Part shown: positions 8,520 through 16,866 of the stretch, one piece after another
Position numbering within the stretch: the first letter of the stretch is position 1
How the letters are laid out: the number at the start of each line of letters is the position of its first letter
Assembly (NCBI RefSeq): GCF_015500095.1
Contig: NZ_CP062983.1
Location: 3,782,001 to 3,846,000 of the forward strand
DNA: 64,000 nucleotides
Origin: Phototrophicus methaneseepsis
Lineage (GTDB): Bacteria; Chloroflexota; Anaerolineae; Aggregatilineales; Phototrophicaceae
Reading direction: 5' to 3'
Translations under genes and position numbers: made by a program
Notes under the pieces: model-generated
Told to the model about the DNA's origin: nothing
Databases searched by the model: none
What the model saw: the letters and a program-made list of their open reading frames with translations, nothing else

Positions 8520-9320
8520 ATGTTTACAGCCCTGTTGAACCGCCGTACTATTTGCCCAGAATGGCAGAAAATTCCGTGGCATGAAGCCGATTTTAGCCGT
8601 CGGATGCTGGCAGAGCATTTAAACCAGATGCACGACCTTGCCAGTCGTCGCTTTAGTGTCATTGACCAGCACGTTCATTGGATTCATCGGAAGGTGCTTA
8701 AGAGCCAAGCTGCTAATGTGCTTGATTTAGGCTGTGGGCCGGGCTTTTATACAGGTCGCCTTGCAGCTCTGGGTCATACCTGTGTGGGTGTGGATATTTC
8801 ACCAGCATCTATTGCCTATGCTCGCGAGCATAATCCAGGAGCAGAATACATTCTCAACGACGTCCGTTTGGTTGACTATGCGAAGAATCAGGATCTCATT
8901 TTGATGATTTATGGCGAGCTTAACGCCTTCTCCCCACAGGATGCCAAAACCATCATCAAGAAAGCATACGCGGCCCTCAAACCAGGGGGCAAACTGCTTC
9001 TGGAAGTCCATACTGCTGAAGCAACACAGCGATTCGGCAAAGAACCAGCGACATGGCATACAGCCCAGAGCGGCTTATTCTCCGATGAGCCATACCTATG
9101 CTTGATGGAAACGACTTATGAGGCAGACCATACGGTATTCAACTACTACGTCTACGCAGCCGATTCTGGCGAAATGACGCGATATACAAGTATGCTGCAC
9201 ACCTATACAGATGACGAATATCGCCAGCTCCTGCAGGATTTTAGCCATGTGCTATTTTACCCTTCACTGACTGGCATAATCGAAACGTCGGATCTATTCG
9301 TGATTGTTGCGGAAAAATAG
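8520..9320 (+). CDS. Class I SAM-dependent methyltransferase
   Basis: The 266-residue protein has the Rossmann-like methyltransferase core after an 85-residue N-terminal region. Motif I is VLDLGCGPGFYTGRL and motif II ends in HTCVGVDISPASIAYA (acidic residue binding the ribose of SAM). An acidic/aromatic segment QDLILMIYGELNAF occupies the motif IV position, and LKPGGKLLLEVHT is typical of the methyltransferase 11/25 group. The substrate is unknown. The ATG at 8520 follows AGAGGAA; an upstream ATG at 8487 would add 11 poorly conserved residues and overlaps a possible operator region. The gene is alone and converges on crtI across a shared terminator. Confidence 0.88.
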   Translation: MFTALLNRRTICPEWQKIPWHEADFSRRMLAEHLNQMHDLASRRFSVIDQHVHWIHRKVLKSQAANVLDLGCGPGFYTGRLAALGHTCVGVDISPASIAYAREHNPGAEYILNDVRLVDYAKNQDLILMIYGELNAFSPQDAKTIIKKAYAALKPGGKLLLEVHTAEATQRFGKEPATWHTAQSGLFSDEPYLCLMETTYEADHTVFNYYVYAADSGEMTRYTSMLHTYTDDEYRQLLQDFSHVLFYPSLTGIIETSDLFVIVAEK

Positions 9321-9340
9321 GTTGTGTTTATTCAGGAAGC

Positions 9341-9368
9341 AAAAAAGCCAGCATAAGCTGGCTTTTTT
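9341..9368. terminator. Bidirectional rho-independent terminator
   Basis: A 12-bp stem AAAAAAGCCAGC / GCTGGCTTTTTT with an ATAA loop sits between the convergent methyltransferase and crtI genes. The flanking A6 and T6 runs give U tracts on both strands. Confidence 0.95.
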
Positions 9369-9391
9369 GTTCTGGCGCGACCCATTGCCGA

Positions 9392-10882
9392 TTAATTGCT
9401 CATATGCAGATCATCCATAACGCGGTCTGCTACCTGGTGCCCACAGATCAACGCAGTTGGCACACCTGTCCCAGGATGTGTACTCGCACCAGCAAAATAC
9501 ACATTATGGTAGCGAGCATGGCGATTATGGGGCCGCATATAGGCCAACTGCATCAACGTATGAGAAAGACCATGTGTTGCACCTTTGACGAGGTTGTAAC
9601 GCTTGCGCCATGATAAAGGCGTGTAGTTCGTCTCAAACTTAATATGATCCTGCAAATCCGTGATACCCATCTGCGCAAGCCGATCAAACACCGCCTGACG
9701 AGCTCGCTCTCGTGTATCTACCCAATCTTGCTCCGTCTTCTTGCCCATGTGCCCTACCGGGACAATCGCAATGAGCGTATCTTCGCCTTCAGGCGCGAGT
9801 GACGAATCCAGCCGAGTCGGAGCATGGATATATAAGCTGGGGTGCTGTGGCAGTGAAAGCTCATCAATGATGCTGACGAAGTTTTCGCGATAATCATCTG
9901 CCAGGAACAGTGTATGCGCCCCTAGCTGCGAATAGACTTTATCCACACCCCAGAAAAAGCTGATAACGGAGCATGAATAGCGCTTATTTTCCATCGCCTT
10001 CGCCGCCTTTTGATCTGGCAGCAAATTCTGATAGACATAAGGCAAATCCGCGTTGGCAATAACGATATCCGCCGCGACATAACGTCCATCTTCCAGGACC
10101 ACACCGCGAGCCTGCTTCCCATGTACGTCAATCTGTTCAACGGCTGTTTCATACACAAACTCAACGCCCGCTTCTGTCGCGATATCCACAAGTGCATCTA
10201 CGACGCGGGACATGCCGCCTTTCGGATACCAAACCCCATGAGCAAGCTCTGTATATGGCATCATGGAGAAGGTTGCAGGGGCTTCAAACGGGCTCAACCC
10301 CATATACACATCCTGGAATGTGAAAGCCGCCTTCAGTCTGGGTTCTTTAAAGTAAGACGACATATTGCGATAATGCGGCACCAGTGGCTTGACATTGATC
10401 AGCAAGGGAATATTCGCCGGTGAGAAAAAATCCCACGCCCGACGAAAATCTCGGTTGACTAAGTGAGCCATCGCCGCATCATAATGCCGCTGCCCTTCCT
10501 GCAAATAGCGCAGCAACCCCGCAAAACTCCCCGGCTCAATAGATTCCACCTGGTCCCGCAGGGCTTTCATGTCGGAAGTGAGGGCAATGTGGCTCCCATC
10601 ATCGAACACCAGGTGATATGTTGGGTCAACGCGCTGCAGCTCCAGGCGTTCACTAAGCGAAGTACCCAGAGCAGCGAACTCCGCCTCATACACCTTTGGC
10701 ATGATCAGGAGCGTTGGCCCCGTGTCAAACCGATGCCCTTCTCGTATGAAGTAATCGCAGCGCCCCCCTGGACGTTGATTCTTCTCAAAGACGGTCACCT
10801 TCATCCCATGCTGTGCCAGATGTGCAGCCGTGGTAATCCCAGCGATACCGGCGCCAATAACAATAACAGATGATTGTTTCAT
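9392..10882 (-). CDS. crtI: Phytoene desaturase (CrtI family)
   Basis: This 496-residue FAD-dependent carotene desaturase inserts double bonds into phytoene. The N-terminal dinucleotide fold is clear (VIVIGAGIAGITTAAHLA, acidic residue in VFEKNQRPGGRCD), followed by GHRFDTGPTLL typical of CrtI, and a C-terminal FAD segment FAGASTHPGTGVPTALICG. No signal peptide is present; the enzyme is membrane-associated in the family. Its ATG overlaps the stop of crtB by one base (TAATG), indicating translational coupling. How many double bonds it inserts cannot be read from sequence; neighbouring genes provide no cyclase, ketolase or glycosyltransferase, so the end product may be linear or finished by genes elsewhere. 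Confidence 0.93.
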   Translation of the reverse strand: MKQSSVIVIGAGIAGITTAAHLAQHGMKVTVFEKNQRPGGRCDYFIREGHRFDTGPTLLIMPKVYEAEFAALGTSLSERLELQRVDPTYHLVFDDGSHIALTSDMKALRDQVESIEPGSFAGLLRYLQEGQRHYDAAMAHLVNRDFRRAWDFFSPANIPLLINVKPLVPHYRNMSSYFKEPRLKAAFTFQDVYMGLSPFEAPATFSMMPYTELAHGVWYPKGGMSRVVDALVDIATEAGVEFVYETAVEQIDVHGKQARGVVLEDGRYVAADIVIANADLPYVYQNLLPDQKAAKAMENKRYSCSVISFFWGVDKVYSQLGAHTLFLADDYRENFVSIIDELSLPQHPSLYIHAPTRLDSSLAPEGEDTLIAIVPVGHMGKKTEQDWVDTRERARQAVFDRLAQMGITDLQDHIKFETNYTPLSWRKRYNLVKGATHGLSHTLMQLAYMRPHNRHARYHNVYFAGASTHPGTGVPTALICGHQVADRVMDDLHMSN

Positions 10883-11835
10883 TATGCCCTCAATGATCCT
10901 AATAGTGCTGCGCTCATCATGCGCGTCGCCGCGTATAAACTTTTCCGTTCGGGATAATCTCGCCGCAGCCGAAAATGATCCCGCTCAATCGCGTTGAGTA
11001 CCTGCTCAAAGCGCACAGTATAGGCATACCCCGCCATACGGCAGCGTGCACTCTTCACCTGCGCCAGATAGTCCTTACCAGCTCTGAAGCACGCACGTGC
11101 CTGCTGCACCCGTTGCTCGGCCCATTCCCGATAATGCTCGCTCGCAACATCCATAGGATCCAGCCCTGTGGCAGAGATAAACTCACTGGATATATTGAAA
11201 TAGCCAGCTTCAGCATCTTCGAGCGTGTCGCGCAGCATATGCGTGATATGTGCGCCAATCACAGCCAAGTAGCGCGCCTGCCCTTGTGGTGAATACCGAT
11301 CATGCCCGATGAAATAATGCAGCGCTTCTGTCACCGCTACGGAAAGCCACTGTGAATAATCAGCTAGCTCTTTCTCAGTGATAATCTGGCGCCGCCGATT
11401 CGCATCGAAAGCCATGACGGCCATCATATTCTGGAGATATGCCTGTAAACCTTCTTCTTGCCCTGGGCGACTATGTAAAAGGTCTGCGAGCAACTGCTCT
11501 TCTGGCATCAGATCAAAAGGCCATACGCGCTCCATCGCACAAGCTAACAACTGCTGTTGACGATCAACAAAGGCCAGCCGCTCAGCAAGAGACATATCAC
11601 TCTGATCGAGCGTATCGTCCACCCAGCGAAAATAGGCATAGGCCCGGTATGCATCCAGAACACGATCCCGATCAACGAGAAAACGAATCGTATAATAGGT
11701 CTGCTTGCTGGCCGCCCTGGTAATCGCCATAGGCAGTGCAGCGATATCGCCGGGCTCTTGAGGATAATTTCGTAAATATGGGTCCTGTTTTGGCTGCACC
11801 ATTATCAGCGGACCTACAAGCGAGAGCTTCAACAT
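10882..11835 (-). CDS. crtB: Phytoene synthase (squalene/phytoene synthase family)
   Basis: The enzyme condenses two geranylgeranyl diphosphates to phytoene. The 317-residue protein contains both metal-binding aspartate motifs: VDDTLDQ in the first (after YAYFRW) and RDTLEDAEAGYFN in the second, where most homologues read RDVxED. Pairing with crtI in one operon argues for phytoene rather than squalene synthesis. The ATG at 11835 is preceded by GGGAGGAGC; an internal ATG at 11802 is possible. The promoter lies in the 262-bp region shared with the divergent lacI gene, but no operator for crtB was recognised. Confidence 0.9.
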   Translation of the reverse strand: MLKLSLVGPLIMVQPKQDPYLRNYPQEPGDIAALPMAITRAASKQTYYTIRFLVDRDRVLDAYRAYAYFRWVDDTLDQSDMSLAERLAFVDRQQQLLACAMERVWPFDLMPEEQLLADLLHSRPGQEEGLQAYLQNMMAVMAFDANRRRQIITEKELADYSQWLSVAVTEALHYFIGHDRYSPQGQARYLAVIGAHITHMLRDTLEDAEAGYFNISSEFISATGLDPMDVASEHYREWAEQRVQQARACFRAGKDYLAQVKSARCRMAGYAYTVRFEQVLNAIERDHFRLRRDYPERKSLYAATRMMSAALLGSLRA

Positions 11836-12028
11836 AGCGGTTTTTGCTCCTCCCGAAGCACAATTGACACCTTGAAAAGTATGTGAAAATGGTTATTGTT
11901 CCATTTATCACAATCTAATACGCGGCTTCGGGGCTAAAGTTACAAAAATTGTTGATATATCCCCGCAAACAATGACAAATATTGTGAAATCCTATGAAAT
12001 TTATCCCCTTTTATGCAATCCTCCATGC

Positions 12029-12058
12029 TTGACACACCGCCTAAACTTATGCTACTCT
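12029..12058 (+). promoter_or_regulatory. Promoter of the laminarin-locus lacI gene
   Basis: A consensus TTGACA -35 (12029-12034) is followed after 18 bp by TACTCT (12053-12058) with an extended TG element (TGC at 12050-12052). The predicted start of transcription falls at about 12065, directly at the LacI operator. Confidence 0.6.
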
Positions 12059-12065
12059 CATGCTA

Positions 12066-12081
12066 TTGAAACCGGTTTCAA
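12066..12081. promoter_or_regulatory. LacI-family operator, perfect 16-bp palindrome
   Basis: TTGAAACCGGTTTCAA is a perfect palindrome with the central CG step usual for LacI-family operators. It lies 16 bp before the lacI ATG and next to the predicted transcription start. The core AACCGGTT recurs at 13169-13178 before the binding-protein gene. Confidence 0.88.
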
Positions 12082-12097
12082 AAAAATTTGAAAAATA

Positions 12098-13111
12098 ATG
12101 AAAAAGCTTACTATCTCACAAATTGCAAATCTGGCAGGCGTTTCTAAAGCAACAGTTTCACGTGTTCTCAATGGATACCCGCACATCAGCCCAGAAATTC
12201 GTGAGAAGGTACAAGCAGTCATTCAGGAAACCGGCTTTCAAAGGAACAATGTTGCCAGGTTACTCGCTTCAAACCGCTCAAATATCATCGGTTTAGTAAT
12301 CCCAAGCGGTGCAAAAGCTGTCTTTACAGATCCGTACTTCCCTGCCGTTACACAAGGAATTACACAATTCTGTAACCAGAACCAACTAACGCTCGCACTC
12401 TTTGTCTTCCATTCCGAGGATGAAGGGATGGATACCATTAAAAATATCCTGACCGCTGGCTTGGTTGATGGACTTGTGATCACAGCAGACCGCAAAGATG
12501 ATTATTTCATACCAAGATTGATTGAGCACCAAATGCCTTTTGTTGTACTGGGGCGACCAGAAAAAAACATTCAGGATATCAGTTACGTCGATACAGATAA
12601 TGTTGGCGGGGCCTATATGGCAACCAAGCACCTGCTAGAGCTTGGTCATCGTCGTATCGGCATTGTCGCTTGCAACACCAACTCTGCGGGCGATGATCGC
12701 TACAAAGGCTATCTGCAAGCCCTGGAAGAATATGATATCGACACAAACCCATGCCTGATCGCTTACGGCGACTTTTCCTTAAATAGCGGGTACGAAGCAA
12801 CGAGGCGACTCATCCCAGAGAAGCCAGACGCCATTTTTGTCTCATCAGATACGATGGCATTAGGCGGATTACAGGCACTCAGAGAAGTTGGGCTCACCGT
12901 CCCGGATGACATAGCCATTGTTGGTTACGATGACTTGCCACCCGCAGTTCAGGCTGGCCCACCATTGACCACCGTGCGACAGCCTATTGAAAAATCGGGC
13001 TTGCTCGCAGCAGAAATTCTCATGGGGATACTAGACGAGGAGATTACCCCGCCTCATCAGGTGGTCCTTCCAAATCAGTTAATTATTCGTGCCAGTAGTG
13101 GCGCGACATAA
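12098..13111 (+). CDS. LacI family transcriptional regulator
   Basis: This 337-residue protein has the standard family layout. The N-terminal helix-turn-helix is at 3-25 (TISQIANLAGVSKATVSRVLNG), followed by the hinge region with NVARLLASNRSNIIGLVIP, and a periplasmic-binding-protein-like ligand domain to the C-terminus, with VSSDTMALGGLQALRE and VGYDDLP segments. It probably represses itself and the adjacent importer plus GH16 gene, because the same AACCGGTT core occurs before both transcription units. The inducer is likely a beta-1,3-glucan oligosaccharide, inferred only from the linked GH16 enzyme. Confidence 0.94.
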   Translation: MKKLTISQIANLAGVSKATVSRVLNGYPHISPEIREKVQAVIQETGFQRNNVARLLASNRSNIIGLVIPSGAKAVFTDPYFPAVTQGITQFCNQNQLTLALFVFHSEDEGMDTIKNILTAGLVDGLVITADRKDDYFIPRLIEHQMPFVVLGRPEKNIQDISYVDTDNVGGAYMATKHLLELGHRRIGIVACNTNSAGDDRYKGYLQALEEYDIDTNPCLIAYGDFSLNSGYEATRRLIPEKPDAIFVSSDTMALGGLQALREVGLTVPDDIAIVGYDDLPPAVQAGPPLTTVRQPIEKSGLLAAEILMGILDEEITPPHQVVLPNQLIIRASSGAT

Positions 13112-13168
13112 TTATGAAGCGTGATCAAAAAACGAAAGGAGCTGCAAAGCTACATATCGTTAGTTTAG

Positions 13169-13178
13169 GAACCGGTTC
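13169..13178. promoter_or_regulatory. Second LacI operator before the importer operon
   Basis: GAACCGGTTC is a perfect 10-bp palindrome sharing the 8-bp core of the operator at 12066-12081. It lies about 95 bp upstream of the binding-protein start, with a further degenerate AACCGGCTTC at 13212-13221. Confidence 0.75.
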
Positions 13179-13272
13179 TACAACAGGAGCTAATTAAATC
13201 GCAAAGACCGTAACCGGCTTCCCAAGTAGTCTCTAAGGTCATACGGAATATTTATTCATATTGGAGTTTGAC

Positions 13273-14676
13273 ATGCGCAACAACAGAAGTATCTCTTTAT
13301 TCACCATTATCAGCATTTTGATCGCCCTCACCTTTGGTTCCGTCCAAGCTCAGGAACCCGTTCAGATTCGCTGGTATGTTGGTCTGGGTGCTGGTACCGA
13401 CGCACCGCTCGTAGAAGCACAACAAGCTATCGTTGACGAATTCAACGCATCACAAAGCGACATCGTCGTCACCCTGGAAATCGTTGATAACGACCAGGCT
13501 TATGACGTACTCAGCACGCAGATTGCAGCCGGTAATGCCCCGGACATCATTGGTCCGATGGGTATCCGTGGTCGCGCATCCTACCCCGGTGCATGGCTGG
13601 ACCTGGAACCGCTGATCGAAAGCACAAGCTATGATCTGAGCGACTTCGATGAAGCGCTTGTTGATTCCTACTACATTGAAGGCGAAGGCCAGCTGGGTAT
13701 TCCGTTTGCTGTGTATCCTTCCTTCATGCTGTACAACAAAGAACTCTTCGACGAAGCAGGCATCCCCTACCCGCCCAGCGAATACGGTGAACCGTATGTT
13801 GACTGGGAAGGCAACGAACGTGAGTGGAACATTGAAACCATGAGCGAAATTGCCAAAATCCTGACCGTCGATGGCGAGGGCAACGACGCCACGATGGAAG
13901 AATTCAACACAGAAGACGTCGTTCAGTTTGGTTATGCAACCATGATGACCGATGTTCGTGGCCGCGACACCCTGTTTGGTGCTGGCAACTTCGTCGATGA
14001 AGAAGGCAACGCCGTCATCCCAGAGAACTGGCGCGAAGCTGAACATTGGTTCCACAACGCGATGTGGGAAGAATACTACGTCCCGAATGCAGTCTATGGC
14101 ACCAGCGAACTGATGGGTGGCTCCAGCGGTAACCCGTTCAATACCGGCAACCTCGGTATGGGCACCATCCATGTTTGGTACCTCGGCTGGGGTACAGCAG
14201 ACCTGGACGCTGAATGGGACTTCGCTCCTGTACCTTCCTACAATGGCACCGCAACCGCAAAACTGCACTCAGATACATTCGGTATCCTGAACACCACCGA
14301 TCATCCTGAAGAAGCTTTCACCGTCCTCAGCTACCTGCTGGGTGAAAAAGCACAGGAACTGACCGCCCTCTATGGTGGCATGCCCGCACGCCTCAGCCTG
14401 CAGGAAAGCTACTTCGAAAACTTGATCTCCACCCTGTCCGATGGTTACCCCAACACCGATTGGGCTTCCAAGAACTGGGATGTGGTTGTCGCTGGCCTGA
14501 GCTATCCTGACAACCCGAACCATGAAGAAGGTATGCCTGCCTTCCTCGAAGCCAGTGCCCGTTACGGCGAATATTCGCAGTTTGTTGATAACAACGCGGA
14601 TGCAGATGTTGATGCCGAACTGGATAAACTGCGCGACGATCTCCAGGCAATCTTTGACGCCGCAGCAGATCAATAG
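13273..14676 (+). CDS. Sugar ABC transporter substrate-binding protein
   Basis: This 467-residue extracytoplasmic solute-binding protein (family 1, MalE-like) captures an oligosaccharide for the two permeases downstream. A Sec signal peptide covers about residues 1-26 (basic start, hydrophobic core, cleavage after VQA); no lipobox Cys is seen, so membrane anchoring is not by lipidation. Residues after it show the cluster-B fold pattern, including AAGNAPDIIG and FAVYPSFMLYNKELFDEAGI. The ATG at 13273 follows GGAG at 13263-13266 and is preferred to the in-frame TTG at 13261. Linkage to a GH16 gene suggests a beta-glucan oligomer as ligand. A strong stem-loop follows its stop. Confidence 0.92.
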   Translation: MRNNRSISLFTIISILIALTFGSVQAQEPVQIRWYVGLGAGTDAPLVEAQQAIVDEFNASQSDIVVTLEIVDNDQAYDVLSTQIAAGNAPDIIGPMGIRGRASYPGAWLDLEPLIESTSYDLSDFDEALVDSYYIEGEGQLGIPFAVYPSFMLYNKELFDEAGIPYPPSEYGEPYVDWEGNEREWNIETMSEIAKILTVDGEGNDATMEEFNTEDVVQFGYATMMTDVRGRDTLFGAGNFVDEEGNAVIPENWREAEHWFHNAMWEEYYVPNAVYGTSELMGGSSGNPFNTGNLGMGTIHVWYLGWGTADLDAEWDFAPVPSYNGTATAKLHSDTFGILNTTDHPEEAFTVLSYLLGEKAQELTALYGGMPARLSLQESYFENLISTLSDGYPNTDWASKNWDVVVAGLSYPDNPNHEEGMPAFLEASARYGEYSQFVDNNADADVDAELDKLRDDLQAIFDAAADQ

Positions 14677-14684
14677 AACTTTAT

Positions 14685-14722
14685 CTGGAAGGCTCTTCCT
14701 CTTCATAGGGAGAGTCTTCCAG
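14685..14722 (+). other. Stem-loop between binding protein and permease genes
   Basis: Arms 14685-14700 and 14707-14722 pair over 16 positions with two interruptions compatible with wobble or mismatch. The structure starts 9 bp after the binding-protein stop and is not followed by a T run, so it more probably stabilises the upstream mRNA or causes partial termination. Confidence 0.7.
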
Positions 14723-14753
14723 GACTTCTTGCTACATAGCTGAGGAAACCATA

Positions 14754-15752
14754 ATGGAATTTATTTCTGAATTTAACAACTTAAGGGGCGGACGCAGACA
14801 GGGTTTACGAGATAGCCTCAGGCTTTCCCCTATGCGTTGGCAAGAAGCACGGTGGGGTCTCTTTTTTATTAGTCCCTGGCTTATCGGATTCGCGATCTTC
14901 TATCTGGTTCCAATGATCGCTTCTCTGGTCTTTTCGACCTATAATTTTACCCTTTCCGCCCCTGATGAAGCGCGATTTGTCGGTTTGCAAAACTGGCAGC
15001 GCATGCTGTTTGAAGATCCCAAAACCTGGGAATCGCTCTTTGTAACGTTCCGCTTTGCCCTCATCTCTCTGCCTGTCGGCATGGTGACGGCCTTCTTACT
15101 AGCGGTCCTGCTAAACTCGAAAAATCTCATCGGGCGTAACATATTCCGCACCCTGTTCTACGCCCCAACGATGGTTCCGTTAATTGCTGCCATTTTGATC
15201 TGGTCAGCCGTATTGAACCCGCAAACAGGCTGGATCAACCGCGTTGTTGAGTTCTTCGGCGTCCAAGCCGTCGGGGTTAATGGCCTACGCTGGCTGGATG
15301 ATCCCTCCCTCATTTATATTGCCTATACGTTCATTGGCCTCTATGGCATCGGCAATGCGATTCTGATCAACTTGGCAAGCTTACAGGGTGTTCCAACTGA
15401 ATTATACGAAGCAGCAGAAATTGATGGTGCAAACTGGCTGCGTCGTCTGTGGACAATCACAATTCCGATGGTCACGCCCGTGATTTTCTATAATCTCATC
15501 CTGAGCGTCGTCGGTCTATTGCAATACTTCATTGTCCCGTGGGTTTTGAATGGTGGTAGCGGCTATCCAGAAGGTATGACCAACTTCTACATGATCTACT
15601 TCTACAAACAGGCCTTTACCTTCCAAAATATGGGCTATGGCGCAGCACTAGCCTGGTTAATGTTCATTGTAGCGCTGGTGATCACACTCTTCCTATTCGC
15701 CACAGGCCGCTACTGGGTTTATTACTCTGGGGATACCGGCAATGACGACTAA
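14754..15752 (+). CDS. Sugar ABC transporter permease, MalF/UgpA type
   Basis: This 332-residue integral membrane protein has about six transmembrane helices, the first at about 38-60 (GLFFISPWLIGFAIFYLVP). The cytoplasmic EAA loop that docks the ATPase reads EAAEIDGANWLRRLWTITIP, close to consensus. It begins 77 bp after the binding protein, beyond the stem-loop, and overlaps the next permease gene by 11 bp. Together they form the membrane channel of a carbohydrate importer of the CUT1 family. No ATPase gene accompanies them. Confidence 0.93.
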   Translation: MEFISEFNNLRGGRRQGLRDSLRLSPMRWQEARWGLFFISPWLIGFAIFYLVPMIASLVFSTYNFTLSAPDEARFVGLQNWQRMLFEDPKTWESLFVTFRFALISLPVGMVTAFLLAVLLNSKNLIGRNIFRTLFYAPTMVPLIAAILIWSAVLNPQTGWINRVVEFFGVQAVGVNGLRWLDDPSLIYIAYTFIGLYGIGNAILINLASLQGVPTELYEAAEIDGANWLRRLWTITIPMVTPVIFYNLILSVVGLLQYFIVPWVLNGGSGYPEGMTNFYMIYFYKQAFTFQNMGYGAALAWLMFIVALVITLFLFATGRYWVYYSGDTGNDD

Positions 15753-16812
15753 ATCAAAAGACCTGTCCTACTACCAGAGGGCAAAACGGCAGCGGGAAAT
15801 ATTAGTTAGTGGTGCGGTAACCCTGCTTGGCATCATCCTGCTCTCCATTTATTTGATGCCATTGGGCTATGGAGTCATCACCTCACTGAAAACCAAGGCG
15901 CAGGTATCGGACCCCGATGCACCGATCTTACCTTCGGAAAATGTCGTCTTCACCTACGAAGGTGAAAGATACGATGTACTCAACGTACCGACAGATGATG
16001 GCATTCAAGAATGGGCACTTGTTAAAAAAGGCCGTGGTAGCAGCACATTCCTGGATATCAACAATCCAGAAGCTGGCCCAATCGAATGGGAAGGTAACTG
16101 GCGCAGTCTGGAGCCCGTCCGTGAGCTGGACGTGCAATGGAGCAACTACCCGGATGCATGGAACACGATTCGCTTCCCACGTCTGTTGTGGAACACGCTC
16201 GTTTATGCTTTCGTCACGATGATTGGTACGCTCATTGCTTCATCAATGGTCGCCTACGGCTTTGCAAGGTTCCGGTTCCCGTTTAAGAACATCCTGTTTG
16301 TGGTGCTCATTTCAACGATCATCTTGCCGCCAGCGGTTACACTCGTGCCGACATATGCCTTCTTTGTGAATGTACTCCATTGGGGTGGTACGTGGCTGCC
16401 ACTCATCGTACCACAGATGTTTGGTAACGCTTATAACGTCTTCTTGCTGCGGCAGTACTTCATGACGATCCCGAAAGAAATGGAAGAAGCCGCCCGTATT
16501 GATGGTGCAGGCCCAATCCGCACCTTCATTTCGGTGATCTTGCCACAGGCGGCCCCTGCCCTGACGGCTGTTGCGCTGTTCCACTTCTTCTTCGCGTGGA
16601 ACGATTTCTTCGGCCCATTGATCTACCTAGCTGGTAACCGTGATGCAAACCCCATCACCGTTGGCTTGACCGAGTTCAACGGTCTGTACAACTCAGATAC
16701 GCAGCTCATTCTGGCAGCAGCCATTATCTCGATGGTCCTGCCGCTGACGATCTTCTTCATCGCACAGCGCGTATTCATCCAGGGTATCGTCATCACAGGC
16801 GTTGATAAATAA
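15742..16812 (+). CDS. Sugar ABC transporter permease, MalG type, with extra loop
   Basis: This is the second CUT1 permease, 356 residues, with TM1 at about 22-47, the remaining five helices from about 150 onward and the EAA loop EAARIDGAGPIRTFISVILP. It is longer than the usual 270-300 residues because of about 65 additional residues at 66-130, in the extracytoplasmic loop between TM1 and TM2. The insertion looks beta-rich and hydrophilic (segments VVFTYEGERYDVL, EWALVKKG) and could form a small domain that contacts the binding protein. Translation is coupled to the upstream permease by an 11-bp overlap. Confidence 0.92.
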   Translation: MTTKSKDLSYYQRAKRQREILVSGAVTLLGIILLSIYLMPLGYGVITSLKTKAQVSDPDAPILPSENVVFTYEGERYDVLNVPTDDGIQEWALVKKGRGSSTFLDINNPEAGPIEWEGNWRSLEPVRELDVQWSNYPDAWNTIRFPRLLWNTLVYAFVTMIGTLIASSMVAYGFARFRFPFKNILFVVLISTIILPPAVTLVPTYAFFVNVLHWGGTWLPLIVPQMFGNAYNVFLLRQYFMTIPKEMEEAARIDGAGPIRTFISVILPQAAPALTAVALFHFFFAWNDFFGPLIYLAGNRDANPITVGLTEFNGLYNSDTQLILAAAIISMVLPLTIFFIAQRVFIQGIVITGVDK

Positions 16813-16866
16813 GACAGCAAGCCGGATTCTGTTGTGTTGCCAAAATTAAAGGAGTTCTTTTAACAA

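Noticed and set aside
13450-14268. A 272-codon open frame on the minus strand inside the binding-protein gene
   Set aside because: It is fully antisense to a clear family-1 binding protein, lacks a ribosome site and resembles no protein; long antisense frames arise from codon bias.
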